From positions 129,459,929 through 129,523,928 of the forward strand of contig NC_088911.1 of NCBI RefSeq assembly GCF_963576675.1: DNA of 64,000 bases, read 5' to 3'. The position numbers were made by a program, and so were the translations under genes. The notes beneath the pieces are model-generated. The model saw only the letters and a program-made list of their open reading frames with translations. It had not been told where the DNA came from and did no database searches. Of the stretch, positions 11,153 to 24,300 are shown in pieces (within the stretch, counting starts at the first letter, position 1; the number at the start of each line of letters is the position of its first letter). Source of the stretch: Euphorbia lathyris (lineage: Eukaryota > Streptophyta > Magnoliopsida > Malpighiales > Euphorbiaceae).

Positions 11153-13433
11153 ATGGCAGAAATGGAAGGGCTCAGTGAAGAAGAAAGAAGAGCTCTAAGG
11201 GGAAGCAAATTCGCTCCTCTTCCTCCTCCTTCTTCATCCCGTTCTCATCAACAACCCAGGTTTTTCTTTTATTCTGTAATCATCTCAAACAAAAAACCTT
11301 TCTTCTTCCTTTCTTCTATTCAAGCTTTTTTTCTTATTTGGGGTTTTTTTCATCTCTACAGATTGGCTCATCCCGGTGGCCCAATGAAGACAAATAAGGC
11401 GGCGGCCCTCGCCAGGTTCCTCCAAAGAAAGCTTCAAGATCCAAACGGGTTTTCCTCCATTAATCCCGACCTCGTTGAATCTGCCGTTATAAAGGCCAAG
11501 GCCTCTGTCTCTTCCAGTAATTATATACTCCTCTTATATCTTTGCTTCTTTTGTAGTTTTCTTTGTTCACATCTCTGTTGTCATTAACAAGGTTTGGTTA
11601 ATTAAGCACAATATTGGAATTTTCGTGTTCTTCATTTTGGGTATTTATGTTTGCTTGATTTTGATTGTGTTAGGGCAATATCTTATAATCTATTTCATGT
11701 TTGAAATTGGATTTTTGAACTGTTGCTGGGAGAAATTTATTGAGTTTGAGAAGTCATTGTTTGTAATTTCTTTCCTTTTGTTGTGCTGCATACTTTGCAG
11801 GGGTTCCAATTCGGGTTTATGTGCCATAACTGTGTTATATAATCTGTAATTGTATATATGATACAAAAGCACCAATACTGATATTAGGAAAATTGTGTCT
11901 AACTGTCAGAAATTGTTATCCCTGATATTTTTGGGTCTGTTTGGGGAACTGTGGACTCAATTCTTTGGGTCACTGTTTTACTAAATTTCATTTAAAAACA
12001 TTCAGATGCACTCTATAGAACACAAGAATTCTCATATCAGAAATTGCCATCCGTAATATTTTTGGGTCTGTTTGGGGAAATGTGGTGGAGTCAATTCTTG
12101 GCTCATTGTTTTACTAAATTTCATTTAAAAACATTCAGATGCATTCTATAGAACACAAGAATTCTCATTCAAGTAACATTTTTAGACCTAAAATGTGGTC
12201 TTATCAAGTTGTTTTATCAGTCTTTTTTAGTTGAGTTTTTTGAAGTAGTTTTGTGCAGTAACATCTACAAGTGCTGAATTATTACTCATGTTTAAGTTCT
12301 CGAGGTTGTGCAGTAGTTTTGCAATTTAGCAATGAGTATCATGTGCTACCATTTGTTAGTTTTGATTAGGGGTGTCAAAACAGGTTATGCGATCTATATA
12401 TTTCACGATATTATATATGATATAAATGCAACAAAAATGATAATCGTATCAAATGGGTCATATGTCGGGCGAGTTGTCTCTCTAAATTGTGTTGTTGTGT
12501 CAGAGTATCCAAGTTTCTACTACTCACTCGTCTTTCCCAATTCCGGTCCATTTTCATGAGATCTCAGTTCTTCCCAAAACTCTTTCATATATCAGGTGGT
12601 GCTTCAAATTCTGGAAGAATTGTTCATCATGTTGCTTCATTTGGAGACTCAGAGGTGCTTGGAGTTAGCATTCTTATCATATGTCTTTGTCTCTTTATTA
12701 ATCAGCTGCAGATATGCTATTCATTAGCATTTTCTAATTTGCAGGATTCGGCTGAAGAAGGTAAAATAGAGAATCTTTCACTGAAGAAACACAAGAAGAA
12801 AAAAAAGAAAAAGCAGAAGAAAAACAAAAGACAAAAGGTTTGTCACATTTATCCTTATTATAAGTAGAGGTCAAAATGGGCTGATTGGCATAAACGTATC
12901 ATGTCGACCTATTGAGACCCGTTTAACACGATTGACATGATTAATTGATTGACATGATTAATTAAATGAATTGAATACGGGTCAAAAATCACACAACCTG
13001 TTAGAACTTACAACACTTGTAGTCAACTAAATGAGTTATAACATTTAACCTATACAAAACTTGTTAATTTTTATAGAAAGGAGAAGAGTATATATCTACA
13101 CTAGCGTAATGTCTTATAAGCCTATAACAATGTCCTGTAACAATACATTCAAGTTTAAATGGGTTAAATCGGTCGGGTCGACACCACCTACTAACTCATC
13201 AAAAATTATATGGGTCATATGACACGACCTATATATTTTGCAGGTTAAATGTGTTAACCTGTTTATGACTTAAACCTCTTAAACCTTAACCCTACCGTGT
13301 GGTCGATGACGCATTTTCACCGCTTTACTTATCTGTTCAAGTTCCTGAATTGTAACAAGTCTTTCTGCTGCAGATTGTGGACGATAGCGAACATACAAAG
13401 TTGAAAAAGCCTAAAAAGAAGTTGAAATTGTGA
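11153..13433 (+). CDS. Small lysine-rich plant protein of unknown function, five exons
   Basis: Exon model: 11153-11259, 11362-11516, 12596-12654, 12745-12837, 13374-13433. All introns are GT-AG and all phases close, giving 157 aa. The protein starts MAEMEGLSEEERRALRGS. It has a Pro/Ser-rich stretch, then a conserved-looking helix-forming core (HPGGPMKTNKAA, FLQRKL, NPDLVESAV). It ends in two strongly basic segments, a run of Lys in exon 4 and KKPKKKLKL at the C-terminus, that look like nuclear or nucleolar targeting signals. I recognise it as a conserved plant hypothetical type but know no function. It is convergent with the ALY gene. A 130-bp duplication lies in intron 2 and repeat-like sequence in intron 4. 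The Pack-MULE sits 119 bp upstream. Confidence 0.85.
11900..12167 (+). repeat. Tandem duplication in intron 2
   Basis: A unit of about 130 bp containing TATTTTTGGGTCTGTTTGG and CATTCAGATGCA occurs twice in a row (about 11908-12035 and 12039-12167), with few differences. Confidence 0.85.
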
Positions 13434-15329
13434 TCATTAATGCTTCTCGAAGATTTAGGTATACTTCTTGATCCTGTGTAAGAACAGTCTGAGTGATGAT
13501 GGTTGATGCAGAATGCATCATTTTTGGGGAATTCGTCACCTACAATCTCACTGGCTTTCGCCAGAACGATCCGCACAAGAAATTGAGAATTTCTTTTTAT
13601 GAGAGGGACAGAGAAGGGGACAATTTGACAATGTTTTAGGGATAGAAAATTTTCTTCATATTTAGACATGAATTATCTCAAGGATTGGACCATCCTAGTC
13701 AGCATTGTAAAGTTACATATGAATTTTGTCTTTAAATGTCCCCTTGTAGCATAACTGCTTATAAACGAAGCATTAAACATTTTTGCATTAATATGTATTT
13801 TAATGTTTTTGGTACACAATAATGTATATTCTAATTAATTTAATTATTTTTATTAAAATGATATATTTTTATTTCTAAATTTATGTATATATCAATCAAA
13901 TATTATCAATCCACTAAAAAGCTAATTGCAACAATTGCTAAATGATTCACGAAATTGTTTGTTTCAACTAATAACTGATAGGTGTTGCTAAAGTGTTGAT
14001 ATGTTAAAAAAAACTAATATGAAAATGTTATTTTATCAATCTATTATTATAATAATAATTATATAAATAAATAGAAATGGCAAGCCATTCTTCAAGAAAC
14101 TAATAAAATAACAACAAAATAAGAAGTTAGAAAATTAAGGAATGAAATACTGTTATAAAAAGGAAGTTGGAGTAGTTCAATATGTAAATTTCTTTTAATT
14201 AATTAGTCCAATAATATGCAAAATTCTCTTAAAATAATTCTAATCATAATCCATTATAAATTAAAATAATGAGTTCTATGTAGCTTCAAAAGAAAGAGCA
14301 AATTATTAGAGTTTTGCAGATTTGAAATTAATTAGGAAAGAAAAGTAGTTGAAAAGCTCTCATAGTGAACCACCATTGTTTGCTTCAAAAAGATTAACAA
14401 CTGTAGTTTTATAAATCTAACAAAACTATAATGCTAACTGTGTAGAGTAAAACCCTAAATTTATATAGATGTGCCTTTTCTAGCCTAGCACTTGGTGTCT
14501 CGGACTAAAATGCTCACCGAGGCCGTGCCTCATTCAACGGACCTCGCCGAGCGTTTGGAGCTAACCGCCCCATCTCATATGAGCACCTCCGATGACACCG
14601 ATTTAGTAAATCTTGAAGCTGAAGTAATATTATTCTTGTACGGAGTAAATTATATTCAGCTTTTCTCTATTAACCTTATCATCCCTAAACTTTACATTAC
14701 TATAACATTAAAGTCCAAACCAACAAAAAAATTTATTTACAAATCAAAGAAATTATAAGGATAAAATAAGTATACGACTATAGTGAATGGTGTATTGATA
14801 AGAAAAAAAATCATAGATGATGAGTTGGACTTGAACTAATGAACGTAGAACCATAGCCGGTCGATGTGCACCACCAAGATAACAGATGCCGTCTTTTGTA
14901 TTAGAGGTAGTTTCGTATAACTACAGGTATTTTCCATACATGCGCAATAAACAGCAACAACTAAACCAAATACAAAACTTAGGTCTCTTATATGCTTTAC
15001 AAGAGTAGAATCATAGCCACCAAGAACAGATACTTTCATATTAGCAGCAGTTCAGCGTAATTCATACATGTACAAGACAAGTTCATAAATGGAAAACGAA
15101 AACCTATACAACGAATTCCAATAATGTGGGAACAAGGTTTTGTTGTTGTTGTACAGTACAGGCTCATGTTTCTATTGAAAGTTAACAAACAACATATATA
15201 GAAGAAGAGGGAACTCAAAGAGGAATTAATAGATTTTTTTTTCCATTGTCATATTCAGCTGATTTTGCACTCAGATATTATACATTTTAAGAGGGAAAAA
15301 GAAAATAAAATTGCGAATATTATTAGAAT
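13434..15329. other. Intergenic DNA between convergent genes
   Basis: This holds the 3' UTRs of the two convergent genes and AT-rich DNA. A short stretch at about 14490-14600 has a more gene-like composition but no recognisable protein. No confident element or RNA gene was found. Confidence 0.5.
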
Positions 15330-18300
15330 CTACGTGGGAATAAGTGCAAGTATCTGATTCCTAATAATCCCCATGCATTTCTGAATGTCAGCATAAATTG
15401 GAAGATTCTGTGAACAACATGGCTTCAAATTTGTAACAGCAGAATCTAGTACCTGGGCAACGTCGCTTGGTGGGAACTGTCTTTCTGTACATTTCTGCAT
15501 TTTGTAATTTTATCAACATAATCAGGACCTATGGAAGATACTCTCTAAGTAGGGTAACAGGTTCTGACACGATAACACAATTTACAATTTACAGAGAATT
15601 TTGACTGACACGACATGATTAATACTTTTTCTTGCGGCTTAAAGAATTATTTAGCTTCTGACCTATCAAAAATGCTTGTCTTTGCTATTGACTTATTTGT
15701 AACATTGACCCTCTGATGTATAGAAATCAAATCTCATTTTATACAATTTGGATGGAAATTAGCTCGTATATAAGAAGAGCTATTAAATGTTCGTGTTTGA
15801 TGTTGTTACTCGCAACACAACTGTTATAATATTTCGTCAATCTGCTTAGTTGTCTCAAGAAAAACCACTTGTTTCTCCCCTTCTACAACTTGGAGAACAT
15901 CAGTTCTTCTCCACCAGATTAGCAATCATCTCAGCTGCGATCTAGTAAGTCTCATATATACACGAATTTCCGGTCTAAATTGGACCGAATGTGATTTGAT
16001 TGATATACATCAGGGGTCAATGTCACAAAATAATAGTTCAAGGGGAAAATGCGAACATTTTTTTATGGGCCAAATAATACTTTAAGAGCTTAATACATCA
16101 GGAGTCATGTACTTGTCCAGATTATCCAGTTGGCTCCTGAACTTGGAGATGGCTCATTAGAACTCTGAACTTGCTTAAAATGTCTCGTTAACCCCCAAGT
16201 CCACATGATAGAACAATGAGAGATTTGGAAAGTTGAACCATGTGTCACTTTAAGCAAGTTCGGAGACTAATAGGTCATTGTAACCACTTTAGGGATCAAC
16301 AAGTCACTTTAAACAAGTTTAAGGGACCAATAAGTCATTGTAAGCAAGTTCAAGGAGCTAATGAGCATCTCCAAAGTTCAAGGGACCAACTGGATAATTT
16401 GGAGAAGTACAGGGGCCATTAATGTATTAAGCCTACTTTAAGCTCTTTTCTTGCATTTATATCATACATCATCATGGATAACATAACACGATTTTGACGC
16501 AATAAAACCCGAAATTGCCATCCCCTGCTTTTAAGTCTTAACCAACCTGAATCATGAACAAAGTGGCGACGCATTGTGTGATGAGTTGTGAAGGGATTTT
16601 TGATTCGTTTTGGTCGGACGTAGGGTCCAAATCAACATCAGGAGCATTACTGCTTGTTCCCACATTTGTTGGGCAGCCACAGGCACTTGACTGCTCCTGG
16701 GAGGGTTGAGCATTGTGAACTGAATTTGCAGGTACAGAAGATCGCATGGCAGGGGCGTTTAAATCGTCTAATGAAAGCTGATTATTTACAAAATCTATTG
16801 CTGCCTCTATACTCTGAATGCTGTTTCCATCCTTTTTCAACGACGACATTGCCTGAAATGTATACCGGAAGATTAAGGTCAGGGTTCCGAGTCATAAAGA
16901 TTAGAAAGGAAATAAAGCTCTTCCACCTGTTTTGTGCTTGTAATAATGAAAAGATTCACAACAAACTACCAAGGAATACACTATCTATCAAATCATGACC
17001 TATATTGCACAGAAACTGACATGTACATACTAAGAATGTAGGGGTATATTCATAAATTTTGAATTTTTTTGTAACTTTGTGTATATATAGAACAAGAAAA
17101 AACAAGCCTTCATCTTGAGAACTTGAAGAAGATGATCTTAAAAAAATTATGGATTCAATACATGTGACTAACACATGATCATAAACTGATTAATAATGTG
17201 TAGTTTCCTTCTAAAAACACATTGTATTTTAAGAAACGAGTTTTCAACTTTTTTTTTTAAATTACAAAAGCATGACCCGAAACTTGAGGTTTCGGCTTCC
17301 GAGAGTTTCAGAAACCGAAACTGATTTTATCAATGTGGAAAATTCTTCAAAATCAAGGTTTCTGTGCAACAGAGATCATGACTAACATCCAAAAATTCTG
17401 TGTTGGGAAAAATATTCTCTTCATGAAGCAAAGTTATAGAGATAACTGCACCTGCATAGCTGCGTCAACCATTGTCTGAGCTTTGACTCTTGAGCATTCA
17501 ACAATTTCTGCCACATGAGATCCCGATTCTTGGGTCTCATCTGTAGACGGATCCAAGGAGCTACAATGGCCAACTGGTTCACCGACTGCAGCCAAGGGCT
17601 TCAACCACATATATGGATTGTTCCCTTGATAAGTGTTGCGCTGCCTCAAGCAAAACAGAGCAGAAGAAACCTAGAAAAAGAAGGTACCAAGTCAAGCAAT
17701 CGATACAAAAGTACATGAATGGAAAAGGGAAAATCTGAAATTATTTTCGAATGGATTAGTCATGCCTGTTCATTGATTTCATTCAACTGCAAAAGTACTG
17801 CAGCATAGTGCTTCTTAAAAGATTCAGAATCCTTAAGAGCGTTATCTCCATCTTTGTGATTTTCAATCTCATCATTCATTCGCTTCAACTCAGACACCAC
17901 AGCCTCCTGTGAGTTCAGATGTTAGCTTCTTTTGAAACCAGTGCCATGCAAAAACGGTTTTGCATTTATGGAACATGTAAATGCAATTGCTACACGGGTA
18001 AGTTACACCCTTGGCGTAGGAGTATAGCGCACTAACATTATGACCCCTAAACTTCAATTGTTGACATAAAAATCTTTGAACTTATATTATTGTAACATTA
18101 AAGTCCAAATCAACAAAAATTCGTTAAAAATTAACCAAATGAGGGTAAAACTAAAATAGGTAATTGACTATGATTTTTCGTGTCATAGATTAAGAAAAAG
18201 AGTCAATGATGTAGTCGAACTTGTTCAGGCCATCTTAGTAGCGTTATAGTTCAGGGGCCATGGATGTATTCTACCCAACATAAGTATATAAGCTACTCTA

Positions 18301-21300
18301 GAAATTACTCATGATTATATAAACACTACAACCACGTGAACAATGTGAAGTTCAGAACATCCGTAAGCTAGAGATACTTGAAAGTGATAAAATTTGTCAA
18401 AAATATACAGCAAAGATAATAGAAAAGAGAAATTAAGAGAATCACAACCAGCAGAAATTAAGGCTTAAATAAGTAAGCAAGCAAGCAATACAACCTTCTT
18501 GTCAAGAGCACGTGTCAATTCAGAAAGAGCTAGGATATCAGCTTCCTTTGCTTGTATGTGTGCAAGGATAAAAGATTGAGCATTCCCTGCTTGCTGGTTA
18601 AAGACGATATCACCCAAATCGAAGCTAGTGTGCATATTAGAATTTGCTGAGCCCCCCTGTAAGAAAACACTTTCTACTTACAGTGAAAAATGTACAAGCT
18701 CAAACAGGCATAGATGCTAAGGAAAAATGTTATGCCACAGCAGTAAAATTGCAAGGCTTTGAATTCCATGCACAGCTGATATTTCAGAATGAGTAAGGAC
18801 ATAACAGCTCAACTAAAGCTTAATAGAGAAGAGTTGGCTTTTGAACAAGCAAAGCTTTTAATCAATTCCAAAGCAGACACAAATTTGTAAAAATAAGATA
18901 ATCCAGAATAACTCTGAGATCTAGGAAAGTCGTTATGCAGCATCTATAAAAATAAAAAAAGGGCGGCCCGGTCGCACTACGCGTCCCCGCTGAGCGAGGG
19001 TCCGGGGAGGGGTCCCACCACAAGGGTGTACTGGGGCAAGCCTTCCCCTGCCAATTTATTTGGCAAGAGGCCTCTCCTAAGACATATGCAAGGCATGTAA
19101 TAAAGATATTTAGGAGCATGTGTTCTCAAGGCTTATCATTGGCTAATCTACTACAAGCTCCTGCAGTATATTTTATCCTCAGCCAGGTATTATCTCATCT
19201 ACTAAGACAATTAATAGACATCTCTCTAAGAAGTGAGGATTTTCGTGTGAATAACAAAGAAGGGGAGGTCTATTTAGAAAGATCCTTTCTATTGTTCAGC
19301 TTAAAATATTCCAACTGCTCATGATATCTAAGAAACTACAGAAATATTAGAACATACTCAAGTTTGATTCCAAAGACTGCAAACCTTTGCATGCTGTAAC
19401 AAATTGCTGATGTGATTAGTTGATGGGAACGTATGTAGAAGACCATTGGTATTCTCCATATTCTCACATTGGGCAAATTTGATGTATCCTTCCATCTTAC
19501 TTTCTATTGGTTGTCCATTCATTTTGAGCTCATTCAAGTTCTCAATCAATTTGTTGAAAACAATATTGCGCCTGGTAAGAGATGCGGGCATATTTTCTGA
19601 TGGATTTATAGGCATGCAATCAACATCCTGCAGTAAAAAACATACAACACTATCGCACATTCAAAATAACTAGTAACATTATCAGATAAAACAAAAGAAA
19701 TAAAAATGTAAACAATATTCTCATTGAAGTACATTAAAGGCCAGCGAATAACAAGCTTAATAACATGAATACACATGTGAACTTTAAGACGTTCGCCAGT
19801 CCAAATTCTTTCCCCACCTCCCTCATGATGCTGTTCTCCTCAGGGTATTAGAAACGAGAAGTTACATAAAGTGGTCTGGTATTTTCTTTAAAAAGGACTA
19901 AATAGATTCTAGAATAGACATGATAAACACCATTTTGGATGTCAACATTACCAACAAAATAACTGGTAACATTATCAGATCAATAAAGAATTAGAAAAAG
20001 TTAACAATATTCTCATTGAAGTACATTAAAGGCCAGTGAATAACAAGCTTAATAACATGAATACACATGTGAACTTTAAGACGTTCTACAGTGCCAAATT
20101 CTTTCCCACCTCCCACATGATGCTGTTCTCCTCAAGGGCATTAGAAACAAGAAGTGACATGAAGTGGTCTAGTATTTTCTTTAAAAAGACTAAATAGAGT
20201 CTAGCATAGACATGATAAACACCATTTTGGATGTTAACCTTGCCAACAGGTGAAGGTGACATTTTGAGTATTACATGCTCAGTTGTTGAAAACAAGTATT
20301 ATTATCACTCATATTCAATTAAATAAAGATGAAGGCACAATGAAACTCGAAGTATCATATACACCTTGCAGTTGTAGAAGGACTAGAAGAAAAGAAGAAT
20401 TTCTATATATCGAGTAGGCTAGTGCTTGACATTAATATGTTTATGAATCATTTGGATTTATATAAAAGACCATTCTTGTAAGAAATATTCTAAACCCATG
20501 ATACTTCTCAATTGCAATCCTTCCTTGAGGTCCAATGCTTAAACTGACAGAACTGAAATGAAGAATAAGATATAGATGATTTTAAGAGCAATATAGGAAT
20601 ATGAACAGTTTCCCTGTGCATACGACAGTGTGTTCCAGTCTTTTGGGAGCATGCGGTGTTTACAGCAATTTTCTTCCCAAGGAGACGCTTTTGAGGATTG
20701 AACTGGTCGGATCCAAGTCATAATGGAACAGCCAGTTCCAAACAGAAAAGGACTGGCCATATCCAGGTCGTAATGGAACAGTCATATCGCATCATCAAGA
20801 CTCTCCATCTAATGCAAATATAGGAATATGAAACATTTAAATTTTGTGGGAAATAAAGAAACTAAAATGAATGAATACCCCTAGAACCATAGCTATGCTT
20901 ATGTTTAACGTCTGTGAATACAAGAAAACAAATAACCTACTCATATTAGAGTAAACAAGGTATATTTCAACAAATAATAAAACATGGAGATGCAGAAATT
21001 AAAAATGTCATAAAGAAATTACCATGACAAATTCAACTCCTAGTTCTGGTTGATCAAACTGAACTCGGCACCTGTTATGATCAACAGTTAGTACACTTCC
21101 ATCATGAACCTCCCTTGTTCTTGGATGAAGAGCAATAATACGTTGTCCAACTGACAAGGGCCTAGCCAGATCAGTTGGAAGTCCATCCCTGGTACCGCTA
21201 CGAAGTTCTGTATAATGTTTTCTGACAGATTCCCGGTATTGATTAAGCTTCTCTTTTTCTTCCTTTAGAAATTGCTCTGAAAATCTTCGTGGCTTACCAA

Positions 21301-24300
21301 GGGAACTGCATTGGTGAGAAACTATGAATGGAAGTTTTATGGTAGACATTATTTACAGAATCTGTAAAAAGAACGCCATCAAGCATGTATCCAAGAGATC
21401 CGCATACCTCCTTATCACACCCCATTCTACACGGGTTAATCTTGGAATATGTCCTAATCCAACATGATCTAGGTATTCCACAAACTCCCTTTTTGCAAAC
21501 CATGGGTAATCGATAGCACTGTAGAAAAACTCAAAAACACACCATCTTCGAACTTGATACCTTGAAAGGCAACTAGAAATCTTTTTCTGGAATTATCAGA
21601 CAAACATAAATAAATCAAACATAACCAGTAGTTGAAGAAAATATATATGGAAATATAGATAGACCAAGAATCTAACCTTAAGATGGAGCGTGCTGTCACC
21701 AGATGTAGGTATCATGATGTTGTATTGGCTATTTACCACATCCTCGGAAGATGGAATATCTTTATCAGTCAATGGCTTTGGTGCGCTTAGTTTACGTCTA
21801 CTCCTCACTTTGGTAGGTAAGTTGAATTGGTTTGACGACAAAACCTGAATGGAAGATGGAGCCGAATCATCTAACTCTCTCACATGTTCAGTACTGGAAG
21901 TAAATTCTGGAGTTTTCATTGATTTCCGTTGTTTTTGATATCCAGGATCACGAGAGTTTTTAGCTTGTTTCACCATGACACTGGCATCATTAATGGCCTA
22001 CACCCAATATTAGAGACAAAAAGATGATATCAATAATAGGGCCCAGAACAGAACTTGCGTGCAAGTGTATATAGAAACTGAACTTTCCCAAGTAAGTAAC
22101 ACTTGGGTGTACTTTGATTTGCAAAAGAAACTCAAATTGCAATAAAATATACTACAATCAACGATAGAGCTAAAAACTTTGTGGGACAAGTTATTGTGCA
22201 AAATATGATTCCACATGAATCTGAATAAGCTTTACCAACAGAATAATACTAATTGCTATTAAATGGAGCACCAGTATTCATGCATTTATTAAAATGTTCT
22301 CAATATAACGCAAATTCATATATTTCATTAATGAAAGCACTCCAATCACAAATTTTAGAGGTCAAATGAAACACACACCTCAACCCTCTGAGATTCACCC
22401 AAACTACACTCAATGTGCTCTTCATTTTCTAAACTCTGCAATTCATCAAAGATCATCAACAGATACAAATTCATGAAAATATGAATATCTCCCAGTTTGA
22501 GATAATTTAATATTATGAAAAGGAAACTATCTAGCATTATGCACAATCAATCCTTACCTTAGATGGCAAAGACTTCTTTCTCCTTTTCCTTATCCCGCCA
22601 TTACTCTGGTGAGAATCCTTCACTTCTGGGGAAGTATTGACATCGTGAGACAAAACTTTTCCTTGCTTAGTTGTTTTTGAGGAAGAAACTTTAATTCCAA
22701 TTGTTGGATGACTAGCTTTCAACTTGGACTTCGCAACAGTTCCAGTTTTTTGCTCCTCAACATGAACATATGACTCTAGCAGACACAGAATTGTTCAAAA
22801 TCAAATCTAGATTGCCTAAATACGCACATTATTATAACAGGAATGTTCACATGCACCTTAATGACCAAGTGAATTTGGTCATTCACCGTTACATTACATC
22901 TAAGCTTATTAAATCTAAGCCTCATGATGCTTTGAATCTCCACCTTAGGATTCTAATATGCCTAGATCTATCGGTGAATGACCAAATTCTACATGGTCAT
23001 TAAGGTGCATGTGATCAAGACTGTTATTATAATTACATTATTAATTTCACTTGAATGCATTAGAGACTTTAAGAAAGACCACTAAAGTCCAAGAAAACAA
23101 TGATCAGTATTGAGATGAAAATAAAATCTTATACTTGCATCACATATTTGTTAAGACAAATCTTGAGAACATCACATTTAGTGTTCTCCACTGTGGTACA
23201 GAAGTTCCAAAATAGCAAGAAATAAACACACTAATTCTAACAAGCGTAAAGAACTATGAAAAACAAGGCATTATTTTCAAGTTGTACAGCATGGATGAAA
23301 ATGCCCTCTCATTCTTGACTTGCAAACAATGATGCAGACATAAGAGAAACAACTTGGTAACCTACTAGTGGCAACATTTGCCAATTATAGCATACAGCAA
23401 TACAGAGGAGATAGGATACAGGGTTATCAGACTCAACGCCAAGCTTCCCTTCCATAAACTATAAACTTTTTGTAGAATGAATGAACAAATATTTTATTAC
23501 AATCGATATCAAAAAGCAATCACATAACTGCCATACTACAATTTAGTTAAGCCATGATGGGACAAACCGCCAAAATTCACAGAAGATTTGGCATATACAC
23601 TGTCAAAATTACTGCAAATCTTCACGCTAAAAAACCACAACTAATAAATGAATACAAAAGAATTGTAAAAATGTAAGCAAAATAATGCATAAAAACCAAA
23701 AGCAACTTTATTTAAAATCATGAATCAGTTTCGTTATCAAATTTATTATAGATCCAAATTTCGCAGATGACGTTAGGGAACTACCAATAAATAACAGCAT
23801 TACAGTATTATACTGGGCACAAATGCTATTATTCAAAATTGTGGATTCTAACTTTTACCCTATCTCACAATGCACAGCCTTATACAACAAAATGGAAGGA
23901 AGAAGTATAATGTCTAGTACTTTATTTCAATATTGTGAATAAGAAAGTTCCTCATATAGCATTGCAATTGCATCCACCAAAACATATTTTTGAAAATGAA
24001 TTCAAGGGTGAGACATATATCACAAATTATATTTATATAAACTATTTTTCAATACATCTATTGCTCACCAGTATCCATAGGTGCTTCTGGCAACCGCAAT
24101 GATAAATCTGCCAGGGCTTGCAACGCATCAAAGGTATTAGCTTCACCCAAACAGAGAACTGAAAGAAGAAAAGACAAATAAAAAAGGTTATACAAGAGTT
24201 AGCACAATTTGACAGAGACAAATTTGACTTTCATTTCTCTTTGTCATGGAACCAATTGAACTAAAAGTTTCAGCTAATAGTTAAAGGCCCAATTCATATT

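Noticed and set aside
14492..14758. Possible small gene at 14.5 kb
   Set aside because: Only the first third looks coding, with no splice partner or known family. Left as intergenic.
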